From Pseudomonas sp. RC10 (GTDB lineage Bacteria > Pseudomonadota > Gammaproteobacteria > Pseudomonadales > Pseudomonadaceae), in assembly GCF_038397775.1 (NCBI RefSeq), contig NZ_CP151650.1:4092001-4156000 (forward strand): a stretch of DNA of 64,000 nucleotides, read 5' to 3'. A program made the position numbers and the translations under genes. Positions 43,155 to 53,159 of the stretch are shown here, piece by piece (within the stretch, counting starts at the first letter, position 1; every line of letters begins with the position of its first letter). The notes beneath the pieces are model-generated. The model had not been told where the DNA came from, ran no database searches, and worked only from the letters and a program-made list of their open reading frames with translations.

Positions 43155-44975
43155 ATGCCCCATGAAGGCAGCCTGTTGCAGGCCGCAGTCGTGTTTCTGC
43201 TCGCCGCCGTTCTGACGGTTCCCCTGGCCAAACGCCTGCAACTGGGCGCGGTGATCGGTTACCTGATCGCTGGCGTGATCATCGGCCCGTCGGGTCTGGG
43301 CCTGATCGGCAACCCGCAGAGCGTGGCGCATATTTCCGAGCTGGGCGTGGTCCTGCTGCTGTTCATCATCGGCCTAGAGCTGTCGCCCAAACGGTTATGG
43401 GTGATGCGCAAATCAGTGTTCGGCGTGGGTCTGGCGCAAGTGCTGCTCACGGGTCTGGTGATTGGCACCGTGGCGCTGCTGGGATTCGGCCAGCCGCTGA
43501 ACAGCGCCGTGGTCCTCGGCTTGGGTCTGGCCCTGTCGTCCACGGCCTTCGGCCTGCAAAGCCTGGCCGAACGCAAGGAGCTGAACGCGCCCCACGGTCG
43601 CCTGGCCTTCGCGATTCTGCTGTTCCAGGACATCGCGGCGATCCCGCTGATCGCATTGGTGCCGATGCTGGCGGGCGGCGATCACGAAGCGTCGTCCGGC
43701 GATTCCCTGCGTCATGGTTTGCAGGTGCTGGGCGGCATTGCCGTGGTCGTGGTCGGCGGGCGGTATTTGCTGCGGCCGGTGTTCCGCATCGTCGCCAAGA
43801 CCAAGCTGCAGGAAGTGTCCACGGCCACTGCGTTGCTGGTGGTGATCGGCACGGCCTATTTGATGGACCTGGTCGGCGTCTCGATGGCGCTGGGCGCGTT
43901 TCTCGCCGGTCTGCTGCTGGCGGATTCGGAATACCGCCACGAGCTGGAATCGCAAATCGAGCCGTTCAAGGGTCTGTTGTTGGGCCTGTTCTTCATCAGC
44001 GTCGGCATGGGGGCCAACCTGGGTCTGTTGCTGAGTTCGCCAATCACCGTGCTGGCCCTGACCGTTCTGCTGATCGGCCTGAAGCTGCCGCTGCTGTTCT
44101 TCGTTGGCCGGTTCGCCGGGGGCCTCGGCAAACAGAGCGCCTTGCGCTTGGGGCTGGTATTGGCGGCGGGCGGGGAGTTCGCCTTCGTGGTGTTCAAGAT
44201 CGGCCGCGATCAAGGCCTGTTCGATGCCACGCTGTACGACACGCTGGTGCTGACCATCACGCTGTCCATGGCCCTTACCCCGCCGCTGTTGCTGGTGATG
44301 TCGCGCTGGCTCAAACCCAAAGCGGTGGTCAAGGAAGTGCCTGACGAATACCGGGACATCGACTCGGACAACCCTCGCGTGGTGATCGCGGGCATGGGCC
44401 GGATGGGGCAGATCGTGGCGCGTATCCTGCGCGCACAGAAGATCCCGTTCATCGCACTGGACACCTCGGTGGAAACCATCGAATTCACCCGCAGCTTCGG
44501 CAATGTCCCGGTGTTCTACGGCGACCCGCTGCGCCCTGAAATCCTCCGCGCGGCCAAGGTCGATCAGGCGGAATACTTCGTGATCGCCACCGACGACCCG
44601 GACACCAACATCAAGACCGCCGAACTGGTGCGCAAGCTGTACCCGCACCTGAAAATCATCGCCCGGGCCCGTAACCGGCAGCACGTGCATCGCCTGTTGG
44701 ACCTCGACGCGCAGGCGGTTCGGGAAACCTTCTATTCCAGTCTGGAGATGACTCGGCGCACCCTGATTGGCCTGGGCTTGACCGAGGCGCAGGCGGCGGC
44801 GCGCATCAATCGCTTCAAGCGCCACGACGAACAGGTGCTCAACCGTCAGCACCTGATCTACGACGACGCGGCGAAGGTGATGCAAAGCGCACTGGAAGCC
44901 CGGACCGAGCTGGCCGAGCTGTTCGAGTCCGACCGCATGGATGAAGAAGCCGAACTGGCCGCCAGCAAACCCTGA
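43155..44975 (+). CDS. Kef-type monovalent cation:proton antiporter (CPA2)
   Basis: A protein of 606 residues. The N-terminal ~380 residues are a CPA2 exchanger with about twelve helices (LQLGAVIGYLIAGVIIGPSG, GLGLALSSTAFGLQ), and the C-terminal part is a TrkA-N/RCK domain with the Rossmann motif VVIAGMGRMGQIVARIL and FYGDPLRPEILRAA. It probably exports K+ or Na+ in exchange for protons, gated by nucleotide or glutathione, as in KefB/KefC/YbaL. AAGGAG precedes the ATG. No KefF/KefG ancillary gene lies beside it. Confidence 0.9.
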   Translation: MPHEGSLLQAAVVFLLAAVLTVPLAKRLQLGAVIGYLIAGVIIGPSGLGLIGNPQSVAHISELGVVLLLFIIGLELSPKRLWVMRKSVFGVGLAQVLLTGLVIGTVALLGFGQPLNSAVVLGLGLALSSTAFGLQSLAERKELNAPHGRLAFAILLFQDIAAIPLIALVPMLAGGDHEASSGDSLRHGLQVLGGIAVVVVGGRYLLRPVFRIVAKTKLQEVSTATALLVVIGTAYLMDLVGVSMALGAFLAGLLLADSEYRHELESQIEPFKGLLLGLFFISVGMGANLGLLLSSPITVLALTVLLIGLKLPLLFFVGRFAGGLGKQSALRLGLVLAAGGEFAFVVFKIGRDQGLFDATLYDTLVLTITLSMALTPPLLLVMSRWLKPKAVVKEVPDEYRDIDSDNPRVVIAGMGRMGQIVARILRAQKIPFIALDTSVETIEFTRSFGNVPVFYGDPLRPEILRAAKVDQAEYFVIATDDPDTNIKTAELVRKLYPHLKIIARARNRQHVHRLLDLDAQAVRETFYSSLEMTRRTLIGLGLTEAQAAARINRFKRHDEQVLNRQHLIYDDAAKVMQSALEARTELAELFESDRMDEEAELAASKP

Positions 44976-44996
44976 CGTCGTCCTGCGCTGAGTCGG

Positions 44997-45902
44997 CTAA
45001 CGGCTCAGCGCGACGACGAACTCCAGAAAGGCGCGCACCTTGGCCGGTGGCAGATGGCGGGACGGGTACAACGCATACAGCGGGAAATACTCGTCCGGCC
45101 AGTCCGGAAACAGCTCCACCAGCCGCCCCTCCCGCAGCGCCGGTTCCACGCCCAACGCCAACACTTGCGCCACCGCCTGCCCTTCCTCGCAGATGCGATG
45201 CATCGTTCCCACGTCGTTGACCATCAACCGCCCACGCGTGTTGACGAACAGTCGCTCATCACCTCGATGAAATTCCCACGGAAACGGACGCCCGGTGTGC
45301 GAGTCGCGAAAATCGATGCACACGTGTTCGGGGCTCTGCAGATCGGTCGGGTGGTGCGGCGTGCCGTGCTTTTTCAGATACGCCGGGGAGGCGACGGTCA
45401 ACACCCGCGTCTTGAGCAACTGACGACCGATCAGCGATGACGACGGCTGCTCCCCGAAACGCACGGCCAGGTCGACGCCGTCCGCGATCAGATCGCCCAG
45501 TTGCTCGCGGGTCACCAGGTCCAGTTCCAGTTCGGGATAGGTCGCCATAAAATCGCCCAATGCCGGGGCCAGGATCAGCCGGGAAAAATACGGATCGACG
45601 TTGACCCGCAACCGCCCGCGCACGGCCGTGGCGCTCCCGGACGCTTGGGTGGCCGCCTCTTCGAGCCCCGCCAGCAGCGGCGCAATCTCTTCGTAAAGGC
45701 GACGGCCCTCGTCGGTCAGCTTGACCGAGCGCGTGGTGCGGTCGAACAGGCGAATCCCGAGTCGGGCCTCCAACCGGGCCACTGCGCGACTGACACCGGA
45801 TTGGGTCATGTCCAGCGCTTCGGCGGCCTTGACGAAACTGCCGCTGTCGACCACCGCCGACAGCACGCCCATGCCACTGACCAAACGTCCGTCGAAACTC
45901 AT
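44997..45902 (-). CDS. LysR family regulator
   Basis: A protein of 301 residues with an N-terminal winged HTH (FVKAAEALDMTQSGVSRAVA, LEARLGIRLFDRTTRSVKLT) and a type 2 periplasmic-binding-like effector domain. It is divergent from the NmrA-family gene at 46018 with a 115-bp gap, the usual regulator/target layout. It converges with the antiporter. The effector is unknown. Confidence 0.92.
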   Translation of the reverse strand: MSFDGRLVSGMGVLSAVVDSGSFVKAAEALDMTQSGVSRAVARLEARLGIRLFDRTTRSVKLTDEGRRLYEEIAPLLAGLEEAATQASGSATAVRGRLRVNVDPYFSRLILAPALGDFMATYPELELDLVTREQLGDLIADGVDLAVRFGEQPSSSLIGRQLLKTRVLTVASPAYLKKHGTPHHPTDLQSPEHVCIDFRDSHTGRPFPWEFHRGDERLFVNTRGRLMVNDVGTMHRICEEGQAVAQVLALGVEPALREGRLVELFPDWPDEYFPLYALYPSRHLPPAKVRAFLEFVVALSR

Positions 45903-46017
45903 TGATGACTCTCCAGCATGGATGCGATGACACCCATGCTATCGGAGAATCAAACCGCCCGGCGCGATAATTCTCGCAACGGCGACATCAGGTCGCTCCG
46001 AATGAGGAAACGGATTC

Positions 46018-46869
46018 ATGTACACGATCATGGGTGTGACCGGGCAAGTGGGCGGTGAAGTGGCGCGCAATCTTCTGGCAGCGGGCAAACCGGTGCGTGC
46101 GGTGGTGCGCAGCGCGGAGAAAGGCCAGGTGTGGGCGAATCAAGGTTGCGAGGTCGCGGTCGCCGAGGTGGACGACGTGTCGGCGTTGACGACCGCCTTC
46201 CAGAACAGCACTGCGGTATTCATTCTGCTGCCGCCGAACTTCTCGCCGACCGAAGGCTTTCCGGAAACCCGCAAGGTCATCGCCAACCTTCACGAAGCAT
46301 TGACCGCGGCAGCCCCCGGCAAGGTGGTGTGCATTTCCACCATCGGCGCTCAGGCGACACAGCCCAATCTACTGAATCAGCTGCAACTGCTGGAGAAAAG
46401 CCTGAGCACACTCGAACTCCCGGTGACCTTCCTGCGTCCGGGCTGGTTCATGGAAAACTGCCTGTGGGACGTGGCGCCAGCGGTCGAAACCGGTGTGATT
46501 CCGAGTTTTTTACAGCCGCTGGACAAACCCGTGCCGATGATTGCCACGGCGGACGTCGGGCGTGTCGCCGCCGAGCTGTTGCAGGAGCAGTGGTTCGGCA
46601 AGCGGATCGTCGAGCTGGAAGCTGAAAGTCACGTCACGCCGAACCAGATCGCCGACACCTTTAGCGAACTGTTGGGCAAGCCGGTGTCGATGCAGGCGGT
46701 GCCACGCGACACCTGGCATGACCTGTTTACCTCGCAAGGCATGAGCAATCCGCTGCCGCGCATGCAGATGCTCGACGGCTTCAACGAAGGCTGGATTCGC
46801 TTCGAAGGGCTGCCACGCAAGGGCCATGTGACGCTGAAAACCGTGCTGGCCGGGCTGTTGGCGCGCTAA
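46018..46869 (+). CDS. NmrA-like NAD(P)-binding protein
   Basis: A protein of 283 residues starting MYTIMGVTGQVGGEVARNLL, with the Rossmann glycine pattern GVTGQVGG and the NmrA/YtfG-like region LEKSLSTLELPVTFLRPGWF. This group includes NADPH sensors and quinone oxidoreductases. It lacks a classical SDR YxxxK motif. GAGGAA precedes the ATG. It is probably controlled by the divergent LysR protein. Confidence 0.88.
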   Translation: MYTIMGVTGQVGGEVARNLLAAGKPVRAVVRSAEKGQVWANQGCEVAVAEVDDVSALTTAFQNSTAVFILLPPNFSPTEGFPETRKVIANLHEALTAAAPGKVVCISTIGAQATQPNLLNQLQLLEKSLSTLELPVTFLRPGWFMENCLWDVAPAVETGVIPSFLQPLDKPVPMIATADVGRVAAELLQEQWFGKRIVELEAESHVTPNQIADTFSELLGKPVSMQAVPRDTWHDLFTSQGMSNPLPRMQMLDGFNEGWIRFEGLPRKGHVTLKTVLAGLLAR

Positions 46870-46876
46870 GTGGCGA

Positions 46877-47752
46877 TCAGGCCTCCCGCGAGTTTTTCAC
46901 GTGTTCGATGAAGCGCGTGACCGCAGGGGCCTTTTCGTAGCGGCGGTGGATCAGCGACAGGTATGAGGTGGGCTGACAGTCTTCGATGCGTCGATACAGC
47001 ACGTTCGGCAACTGGATGTGATCGACCACCGATTCCGGGACCACTGCCACGCCCTGCCCCAGGCTCACCAGCGCAATCACAGACACCAGACCGCCCGGTT
47101 GAGGCCCCAGGGTCGGCGCAAAGCCGCCTTGGGCCGCCACTTCCAATGTCCCGGAAATCTGCTCGGGCAGAATGAACGCCTCGTTTTGCAGGTGCATCGC
47201 GTTGATCAGCTTGAGCTTGCTGAGCCATGACCCGCTCGGCAGCGCCAGGGCAAACCCTTCGGTCAGAAGCTTCACAGCGCTGACCGACTCCGGCAGGTTC
47301 ATGGGCGAACGGATGAAGCCCACGTCCAGCCGCCCTTCTTCAATCATCCTCGGCAACGCCGGCATCAGGTATTCGGTGATCGCGAACTCGACGTCGGGAT
47401 GCCCTTGGCGAAATTCCCCCACCTGACGCTGCAACACGCCCGAAAACACGGCCGAAGCGACGTACCCCAATTCGATCTTTCCCGCTTCGCCCCGTCCGGC
47501 CCGCTGCACGTTGTATTGCGCGGTCTCGAACTGACGCACCGCCAGCTCGGCCTCGATTTGCAAGGCGCGGCCTGCATCGGTCAGACGAACCTCCCGCTGC
47601 TCGCGGACGAACAACCGTGTGCCCAAGGCGCTTTCGAGATCCTGAATCTGCCGGGTCAACGTCGGCGGCGCGATGCCCAGTTGCTCGGCGGCACGGGTGA
47701 AATGACGGTGCCGGGCAACGGCGAGGAAGTAGCGAAAATGACGGATTTCCAT
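46877..47752 (-). CDS. LysR family regulator
   Basis: A protein of 291 residues with an HTH at the N-terminus (HFTRAAEQLGIAPPTLTRQI, DLESALGTRLFVREQR) and a C-terminal effector domain resembling CatR/BenM-type regulators (ELGYVASAVFSGVL). It is divergent from the DHA2 exporter at 47963 with a 210-bp gap, so regulation of that exporter is the simplest reading. It converges with the NmrA-like gene. Confidence 0.92.
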   Translation of the reverse strand: MEIRHFRYFLAVARHRHFTRAAEQLGIAPPTLTRQIQDLESALGTRLFVREQREVRLTDAGRALQIEAELAVRQFETAQYNVQRAGRGEAGKIELGYVASAVFSGVLQRQVGEFRQGHPDVEFAITEYLMPALPRMIEEGRLDVGFIRSPMNLPESVSAVKLLTEGFALALPSGSWLSKLKLINAMHLQNEAFILPEQISGTLEVAAQGGFAPTLGPQPGGLVSVIALVSLGQGVAVVPESVVDHIQLPNVLYRRIEDCQPTSYLSLIHRRYEKAPAVTRFIEHVKNSREA

Positions 47753-47962
47753 GGCACGTTACCTGGCAGGTAATTGATTCGTGGGAGGCAGGTAACGAAG
47801 CATACGCCTTTCGGCGATATTCTGAATGTCACCGAACCCCCGGTATTGCGCTGCCGCTAGCAGGCCTCACCGCTACATGGGGCGCGCTCAGTCTGAAACA
47901 TACGGATCGTGCCCCGAATGTCGCTCACTGAGCATTAGTCAAAACCTAACACTGGAGCTGCC

Positions 47963-49492
47963 ATGCCTCATCCCAGCCCCCGCATGACGCTGCTCACCGC
48001 TTCCGGCGTGTGCTCGCTGATCGTGCTCGACACCAACATCGTGGCCGTGACCCTGCCGAGTATCGCCCGGGACCTGGGCGCGGGGTTCGCCGACATTGAA
48101 TGGGTCGTCAGCGCTTACATGCTGGCGTTCGCCGCGTTGCTGCTGCCTGCAGGCAGTCTGGCGGACCGCTTCGGACGCAAGAAAATGCTGCTCACAGGCC
48201 TGGTGCTGTTCATTCTGGCCTCGGTGGGCTGTGGCGCCGCGCCGAGCATCGTGTTTCTCGACATCGCCCGGGCGATCAAGGGCGTGGGGGCCGCGCTGCT
48301 GTTGACCTCGGCGCTGGCCACCATCGGCCACGTGTTTCACGACGAAGTCGAACGGGCCAAGGCCTGGGCGTTCTGGGGCGCGTGCATGGGGGTGGCGATG
48401 ACGGCTGCGCCCACCGTCGGCGGTTTGATCGCGGAGCTGGTGGGCTGGCGCTGGATTTTTTACCTCAACCTGCCGGTCGGTCTGCTGTTGCTGGCGATGG
48501 TGTCGCGCAACATCGGCGAGTCGCGTAATGAGCAGTCCGCCCGTCTGGACCCCATCGGCAGCCTGTTTTTCAGTGCCAGCCTGTTGAGCCTGATCTGGGG
48601 ATTGATCGAAGCCAACCGCATCGGTTGGGACAACCCGTTGACCTTCGCCCGCCTGACTGGGGGCGCATTGTTACTGGGCCTGTTTGTGGTCGCGGAGCGC
48701 TTGCAGCGTCGGCCCATGGTGGATTTTCAGTTGTTCAGACACCCGCGCTTCATCGGCGCGTTGCTGGGCATGTTCGCCTACGCCGGGTGCGCTCAGGTGA
48801 TGATGACGCTGCTGCCGTTCTATCTGCAAAACGGCCTCGGTTTCAGCGCCATCAGCTCGGGGCTGGGCATGTTGCCGTTTGCGATCACCATGTTGCTGCT
48901 CCCTCGGCTGGGGCCAAAACTGGCTCGGCACCTGTCGCCTGCCGCGATGATGGCGTTGGGGCTGACACTGGTCAGCACCGGCAACCTGCTGTGCGCCTGG
49001 GCCACCACGCTAGGGGGTTATCCGGCCTTCGCGCTGGCCATGGCGGTGACCGGCGCTGGCGCCGGACTGCTGAACGGTGACACCCAGAAAAACATCATGG
49101 CTTGCGTGCCTCGGGAGCGCACCGGCATGGCGTCGGGCATGAGCACCACCATGCGTTTCAGCGCGATCATGCTGGCAGTGGGTGTCTACGGCGCGCTGCT
49201 CGCCAGCCACACGTTGAAGGCGTTGAACCTGAGCCTGCGCAATCTCGCGCCGGAATGGCTCGATCAGGCCGAATACATCGCGTCCCGCGTAGTGGCCGGT
49301 GACATGAGCGCCGCGTTGCAAGCTGTCGACACGGGCCCCCGCGCCGTGGTGCAACTCTTGGCGCAGCAGGCGTTCGTGACGGGGTTCGGCTCGGTGTTGT
49401 GGGTCGCCGGGTGCGTCGGTCTGGTGGGCGCGGTGTTGGTGGGTACCCTGATGCGCAAACCCATCCCGGCCCTGCAACTCAATCCCGCCTGA
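47963..49492 (+). CDS. DHA2 (14-helix) MFS drug exporter
   Basis: A protein of 509 residues with about fourteen hydrophobic segments. Motif C-like and motif A-like segments are visible (DTNIVAVTLPSIARDLG, GSLADRFGRKKMLLTGL), as in the EmrB/QacA family of proton-driven exporters. No membrane fusion protein gene is adjacent, so it may work without an EmrA partner. GGAG precedes the ATG. It is likely regulated by the divergent LysR. Confidence 0.9.
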   Translation: MPHPSPRMTLLTASGVCSLIVLDTNIVAVTLPSIARDLGAGFADIEWVVSAYMLAFAALLLPAGSLADRFGRKKMLLTGLVLFILASVGCGAAPSIVFLDIARAIKGVGAALLLTSALATIGHVFHDEVERAKAWAFWGACMGVAMTAAPTVGGLIAELVGWRWIFYLNLPVGLLLLAMVSRNIGESRNEQSARLDPIGSLFFSASLLSLIWGLIEANRIGWDNPLTFARLTGGALLLGLFVVAERLQRRPMVDFQLFRHPRFIGALLGMFAYAGCAQVMMTLLPFYLQNGLGFSAISSGLGMLPFAITMLLLPRLGPKLARHLSPAAMMALGLTLVSTGNLLCAWATTLGGYPAFALAMAVTGAGAGLLNGDTQKNIMACVPRERTGMASGMSTTMRFSAIMLAVGVYGALLASHTLKALNLSLRNLAPEWLDQAEYIASRVVAGDMSAALQAVDTGPRAVVQLLAQQAFVTGFGSVLWVAGCVGLVGAVLVGTLMRKPIPALQLNPA

Positions 49493-49512
49493 CTTTCCTC
49501 GATCCAAGGGGG

Positions 49513-50334
49513 TCAGTCCTGCCGTTTGAGCCATTCCCCAGGCGGCAGGCCCATTTCCTGAACGAACGCTTTGCTGAGCGCCGCCTGGGAGCTGTAGCCC
49601 ACCGACGCGGCAATCACCTTGAGTTTCACGCCTTGCTTCATCAGGTCCCGCGCCAGCTTCATCCGCCACGCCGTGAGGTAGGCGATAGGTGACACGCCGA
49701 CCACCTTGAGGAACTGCGCCGAGAATTTGCTGCGGGACATGCACGCCAGCTCGGCCAGTTGCCTGAGGTTCCAGTCCTGCTCCGGGTTCAGGTGAATCGC
49801 GTTGATCGCAGCGCCCAAATGCGGGTCGAGGATCGCGCTCAGCCCGCCCCGCGCAATCATCCCGTCCTCCATCGCCCGCCGCACCAGCACGATGAAGATG
49901 TATTCGAAGAGCACGCTCAGGCCCTTGCGATGTCCGGCACCTTGGACGCGAAATTCGGCCAACAGCGCCGTGATCACTGGCACCAGCGGCTCAATGTCCT
50001 TGAACGGAAACACCAGCGTGTCGGTGACGCCCAGCGGAAACGAGCGGCCCATGCTGACGCCGAACTCGAAGGTGGCGCAGAGGATATCGGCGCCCTGCTC
50101 GGTGGTCGGTTGCAGTTTGTAACGGCAGGTGCTCGGACACAGCAGAACGGTGGGGCCGTCCAGTTCGATGCGCGGATGACCGGGGCGAATCAACGCCAGG
50201 TCGCCGCGTTCGACGATGTGAATGAACGCCGTGCCGTCGGGCTTGTTGATGTCGAGGGTATCGAACACCGTCCCGGCGTAGAACAGCCGTCCGTTCATGT
50301 GGATTCGGTCGAAAAACTCGGATAGCGCGTCCAT
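49513..50334 (-). CDS. AraC family regulator
   Basis: A protein of 273 residues. The N-terminal cupin-like domain (HMNGRLFYAGTVFDTLDINK) is followed by a C-terminal double HTH (LRQLAELACMSRSKFSAQFL, VAYLTAW..., VGYSSQAALSKAFVQEMG). It is divergent from the isochorismatase-like gene at 50468, the usual arrangement for AraC/cysteine-hydrolase pairs. The ribosome site is weak. The inducer is unknown. Confidence 0.9.
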   Translation of the reverse strand: MDALSEFFDRIHMNGRLFYAGTVFDTLDINKPDGTAFIHIVERGDLALIRPGHPRIELDGPTVLLCPSTCRYKLQPTTEQGADILCATFEFGVSMGRSFPLGVTDTLVFPFKDIEPLVPVITALLAEFRVQGAGHRKGLSVLFEYIFIVLVRRAMEDGMIARGGLSAILDPHLGAAINAIHLNPEQDWNLRQLAELACMSRSKFSAQFLKVVGVSPIAYLTAWRMKLARDLMKQGVKLKVIAASVGYSSQAALSKAFVQEMGLPPGEWLKRQD

Positions 50335-50467
50335 TGAGTCACTTCAGGCAAAAAACGCGGACGTCGGGACAAAACCCCTCCGACGTAAAGAACGAGGATA
50401 ACCCTCACTTGCGACGCCCCGGTCGGCGGCGACCGCAAGAGGTTATTCCAATCCGAGGAGCCTCACA

Positions 50468-51187
50468 ATGAGCACTGATTCGAACGTCAATTCCCTCTAC
50501 CGTGACCCCGAAAACGGTGTGTTGCCGAAGGTCGATTTTTCCCTGGACCTCACGCGTGCCGCGCTGGTGGTGATCGATCCGCAGGTCGATTTCTTGAGCG
50601 AAAAAGGCGTGACCTGGTCGTTGGTGGGCAACAGCGTCACCGAGAATGGCGTGGTCGGCCACCTGGAGCAGTTATTCGCGGCGTCCAAACAGGCCGGGAT
50701 CGCGGTGGTCATTTCCCCTCATTATTACTACCCCTGTGACCACACTTGGGAGCATGGCGGACCGCTGGAAAAAATGATGCACGACGTTGGCATGTTCGAC
50801 CGGACTTCGCCGCTGGACCTGACTGGCTTCGACGGCTCCGGCGCTGACTTCATGCCGCAGTACAAACCGTACATTCTCGACGGCAAAACCATCATCTGCT
50901 CGCCGCACAAAATCTACGGCCCGCAGACCAACGACCTGACTCTGCAACTGCGCAAACAAGGGGTCTCGCAGGTGATTCTGGCGGGGATGGCGGCGAACCT
51001 GTGCGTCGAATCGCACCTGCGTGATCTGGTGGAGCAAGGCTTCGAAGTGGTCGTGGTGCGCGACGCGACGGCCGCGCCGCAGGTGCCGGAAGGTGACGGG
51101 TATCAGGCGGCGTTGATCAACTACCGGTTCATTGCGCATGGGTTGTGGACCACGGCGCAGGTGTTGGAGCAGTTGCAGAGCCGGTGA
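50468..51187 (+). CDS. Isochorismatase-like cysteine hydrolase
   Basis: A protein of 239 residues of the isochorismatase/nicotinamidase fold. The catalytic triad is visible: Asp in VVIDPQVDFL, Lys in CSPHKIYG and Cys in AANLCVESHL. It hydrolyses an amide or vinyl ether, substrate unknown. GAGGAG precedes the ATG. It is divergent from an AraC gene that probably controls it. A REPIN-like palindrome starts 24 bp after its stop. Confidence 0.9.
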   Translation: MSTDSNVNSLYRDPENGVLPKVDFSLDLTRAALVVIDPQVDFLSEKGVTWSLVGNSVTENGVVGHLEQLFAASKQAGIAVVISPHYYYPCDHTWEHGGPLEKMMHDVGMFDRTSPLDLTGFDGSGADFMPQYKPYILDGKTIICSPHKIYGPQTNDLTLQLRKQGVSQVILAGMAANLCVESHLRDLVEQGFEVVVVRDATAAPQVPEGDGYQAALINYRFIAHGLWTTAQVLEQLQSR

Positions 51188-51210
51188 TCGGACTGCGGCA
51201 CGAGACCTTC

Positions 51211-51295
51211 GTGGGAGCGACTTCATTCGCGAATGGGTTTACAGGCGACATATCTGCGTCGGCTGTACCTCCTTCGCGAATGAATTCGCTCCCAC
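51211..51295. repeat. REPIN-like palindrome R1
   Basis: Arms GTGGGAGCGACTTCATTCGCG and its near complement CGCGAATGAATTCGCTCCCAC enclose a variable centre. The whole unit resembles R3, including the centre (CAGGCGACA...GTACC). It is downstream of a coding region, as usual for Pseudomonas REP doublets. Confidence 0.85.
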
Positions 51296-51466
51296 AGTTG
51301 AATCAGCGTCTGGCAGAAAATTCAGCGGCAATCTCGAATTCCACAGGCTGATGGTCTTAACAAAGCGATTCATGAATGGATTTTTTTTGGACTTAGGGAA
51401 TAACCCTCCCCCGGCTTCGTCATACGGGCTCAAGAAGTTATTAACCCTGAAATGAGGAAGCCTCCC

Positions 51467-51724
51467 ATGAAAACCACACTGATCGCCCTGACCCTGACCG
51501 TGTTGAGCAGCGTTGCCCTGACCGCCCACGCTGACATGAAGAACATGCCGCAGGTGCAGGAATACACCTACGGCACCAAGCTCGACATCGCCGAAGTCAC
51601 CAAGACCCCGAACCTGAATTTCTGCGGCGTGCGTCCGGTGGACCTGGGCTACGTCGATCACATGGGCAAGGCCCACACCCTGCGTTATGAAACCAGCGGC
51701 AACACGTGCCTGGGCGACAACTGA
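51467..51724 (+). CDS. DUF2790 domain-containing secreted protein
   Basis: A protein of 85 residues with a signal peptide (LIALTLTVLSSVALTAHA) and the DUF2790 pattern YTYGTKLDIAEVTKTPNLNF...CGVRPVDLGYVDHMGK and HTLRYETSGNTC. The paired cysteines may form a disulfide. The family is common in Pseudomonas and often copper/stress-linked by expression, function unknown. GAGGAAG precedes the ATG at 51467; an in-frame ATG exists at 51452. Confidence 0.85.
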   Translation: MKTTLIALTLTVLSSVALTAHADMKNMPQVQEYTYGTKLDIAEVTKTPNLNFCGVRPVDLGYVDHMGKAHTLRYETSGNTCLGDN

Positions 51725-51740
51725 TTGACCGATCGCTCGA

Positions 51741-52877
51741 TCACTGCGCGGCGAGGCGCCACATCCGCGCCAGATCTCGTGCCCGGTCGTGCAGCAGGGA
51801 CGCGGCGTTGTCGCAGGCCTGCTCCAGCGTCATCGGCCCGCTGGCCAAGGCAAACGCCGCGCTGATGCCGTGTTCGTAAAGGTCCGCGTAGCCCTCGCCC
51901 AAGGTGCCCGCGAGCACGATCACCGGCACGCCATGGCGCTGAGCGATTTTCGCGACACCGAACGGCGTCTTGCCGCGCAGGGTCTGGGCATCGAAGCGCC
52001 CTTCCCCGGTGATCACCAGATCGGCGCCCTGAAGGGCGTCGGCCAGACCGGTCAGGTCAGCGACCACTTCCACACCCGGCCGAAACGAGGCGTTCAGGTA
52101 GGCTTTGGCGGCGAAGCCCATTCCCCCTGCCGCGCCAGTGCCAGGGTACTCGCTGTCATCCTTGCCCAGCACGCGGGCCGAGACTTCGGCGAAGTGGCCC
52201 AACGCTGCGTCCAATGCCAGCACCTGCTCCGGCGAAGCGCCTTTCTGTGGCCCGAAAATATGTGAGGCGCCGTTGGGTCCGCAGAGTGGGTTGTTGACGT
52301 CGGCGGCGACTTCGAACTGCACGTCCTTGAGACGCGCATCCAGGCCACCCAGATCAATCTGCGCGACCTGGCTCAGCGCCAGACCGCCGGGGGGCAGCGG
52401 CTTGCCCTCTTCATCGAGAAAGCGCGCACCCAACGCCGACAGCATGCCGGTGCCCGCATCGTTGGTGGCACTGCCGCCGATGGCCAGAATCACGCGCTGC
52501 GCACCGGCGTCCAACGCGGCGGCGATCAGTTCGCCGGTGCCGTACGTCGTCGTGACCGTGGCATCGCGCTGTTTCAGGGTCAGCATCTGCAAGCCGCTGG
52601 CCATCGCCATTTCGATGATCGCGGTACGGGTATCAGGCAACCATCCCCACTGCGCCTGGGTCGATGCGCCCAACGGTCCTGTTGCGTCGGTGGTCATCCA
52701 TTGCCCGCCACACGCCGCCAACACCGCTTCGATGGTGCCTTCGCCGCCATCGGCCATTGGGCATTCGACCAGCCGCGCGTCCGGCCACACCTCACGCAAG
52801 CCGCTGGCAATGGCCTGGGCAACACCTTGGGCGCTGAGGCTGTCCTTGAAGGAATCCGGGGCGATGACGATGTTCAT
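51741..52877 (-). CDS. Glycerate kinase (GarK/GlxK family)
   Basis: A protein of 378 residues starting MNIVIAPDSFKDSLSAQGVA, with ADGGEGTIEAV, GGSATNDAGTGML and the C-terminal EQACDNAASLL, all typical of family-1 glycerate kinases. It phosphorylates glycerate at the end of glucarate/galactarate, glyoxylate or tartronate routes. AAGGAG precedes the ATG at 52877. A CdaR-type regulator (54523) and gudP-gudD (58.7-61.5 kb) nearby fit a sugar-diacid role. The diguanylate cyclase gene is divergent. Confidence 0.92.
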   Translation of the reverse strand: MNIVIAPDSFKDSLSAQGVAQAIASGLREVWPDARLVECPMADGGEGTIEAVLAACGGQWMTTDATGPLGASTQAQWGWLPDTRTAIIEMAMASGLQMLTLKQRDATVTTTYGTGELIAAALDAGAQRVILAIGGSATNDAGTGMLSALGARFLDEEGKPLPPGGLALSQVAQIDLGGLDARLKDVQFEVAADVNNPLCGPNGASHIFGPQKGASPEQVLALDAALGHFAEVSARVLGKDDSEYPGTGAAGGMGFAAKAYLNASFRPGVEVVADLTGLADALQGADLVITGEGRFDAQTLRGKTPFGVAKIAQRHGVPVIVLAGTLGEGYADLYEHGISAAFALASGPMTLEQACDNAASLLHDRARDLARMWRLAAQ

Positions 52878-53159
52878 GGTGTTCTCCTTATCGATGGTCG
52901 CGATCTTCGCACGGGTGTCGAGAAATTCCGCCTGCCCTTCGCACAACGCGGTCAGGCGCTGTGTTGTTCATCTGAACAAAAGGCCCGGCGATATCGACGG
53001 TTGGCGGGTTGCTCTCTATAACGTCTGCTGTATCGGAGACATTTCGGCCACACAAACCGGCGAATATGACACTATATAGCCACTATTTTTTTACGGGTTA
53101 TCGCCACCTCATGGCCAATCAGCCCGTTTTGGTTTTTTCACGATGAAAGCCGCAGCCCT

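Noticed and set aside
43413..44885. Open frame of 490 codons on the minus strand
   Set aside because: It lies entirely antisense to the Kef-type antiporter and is Gln/His/Arg-rich, typical of antisense shadows.
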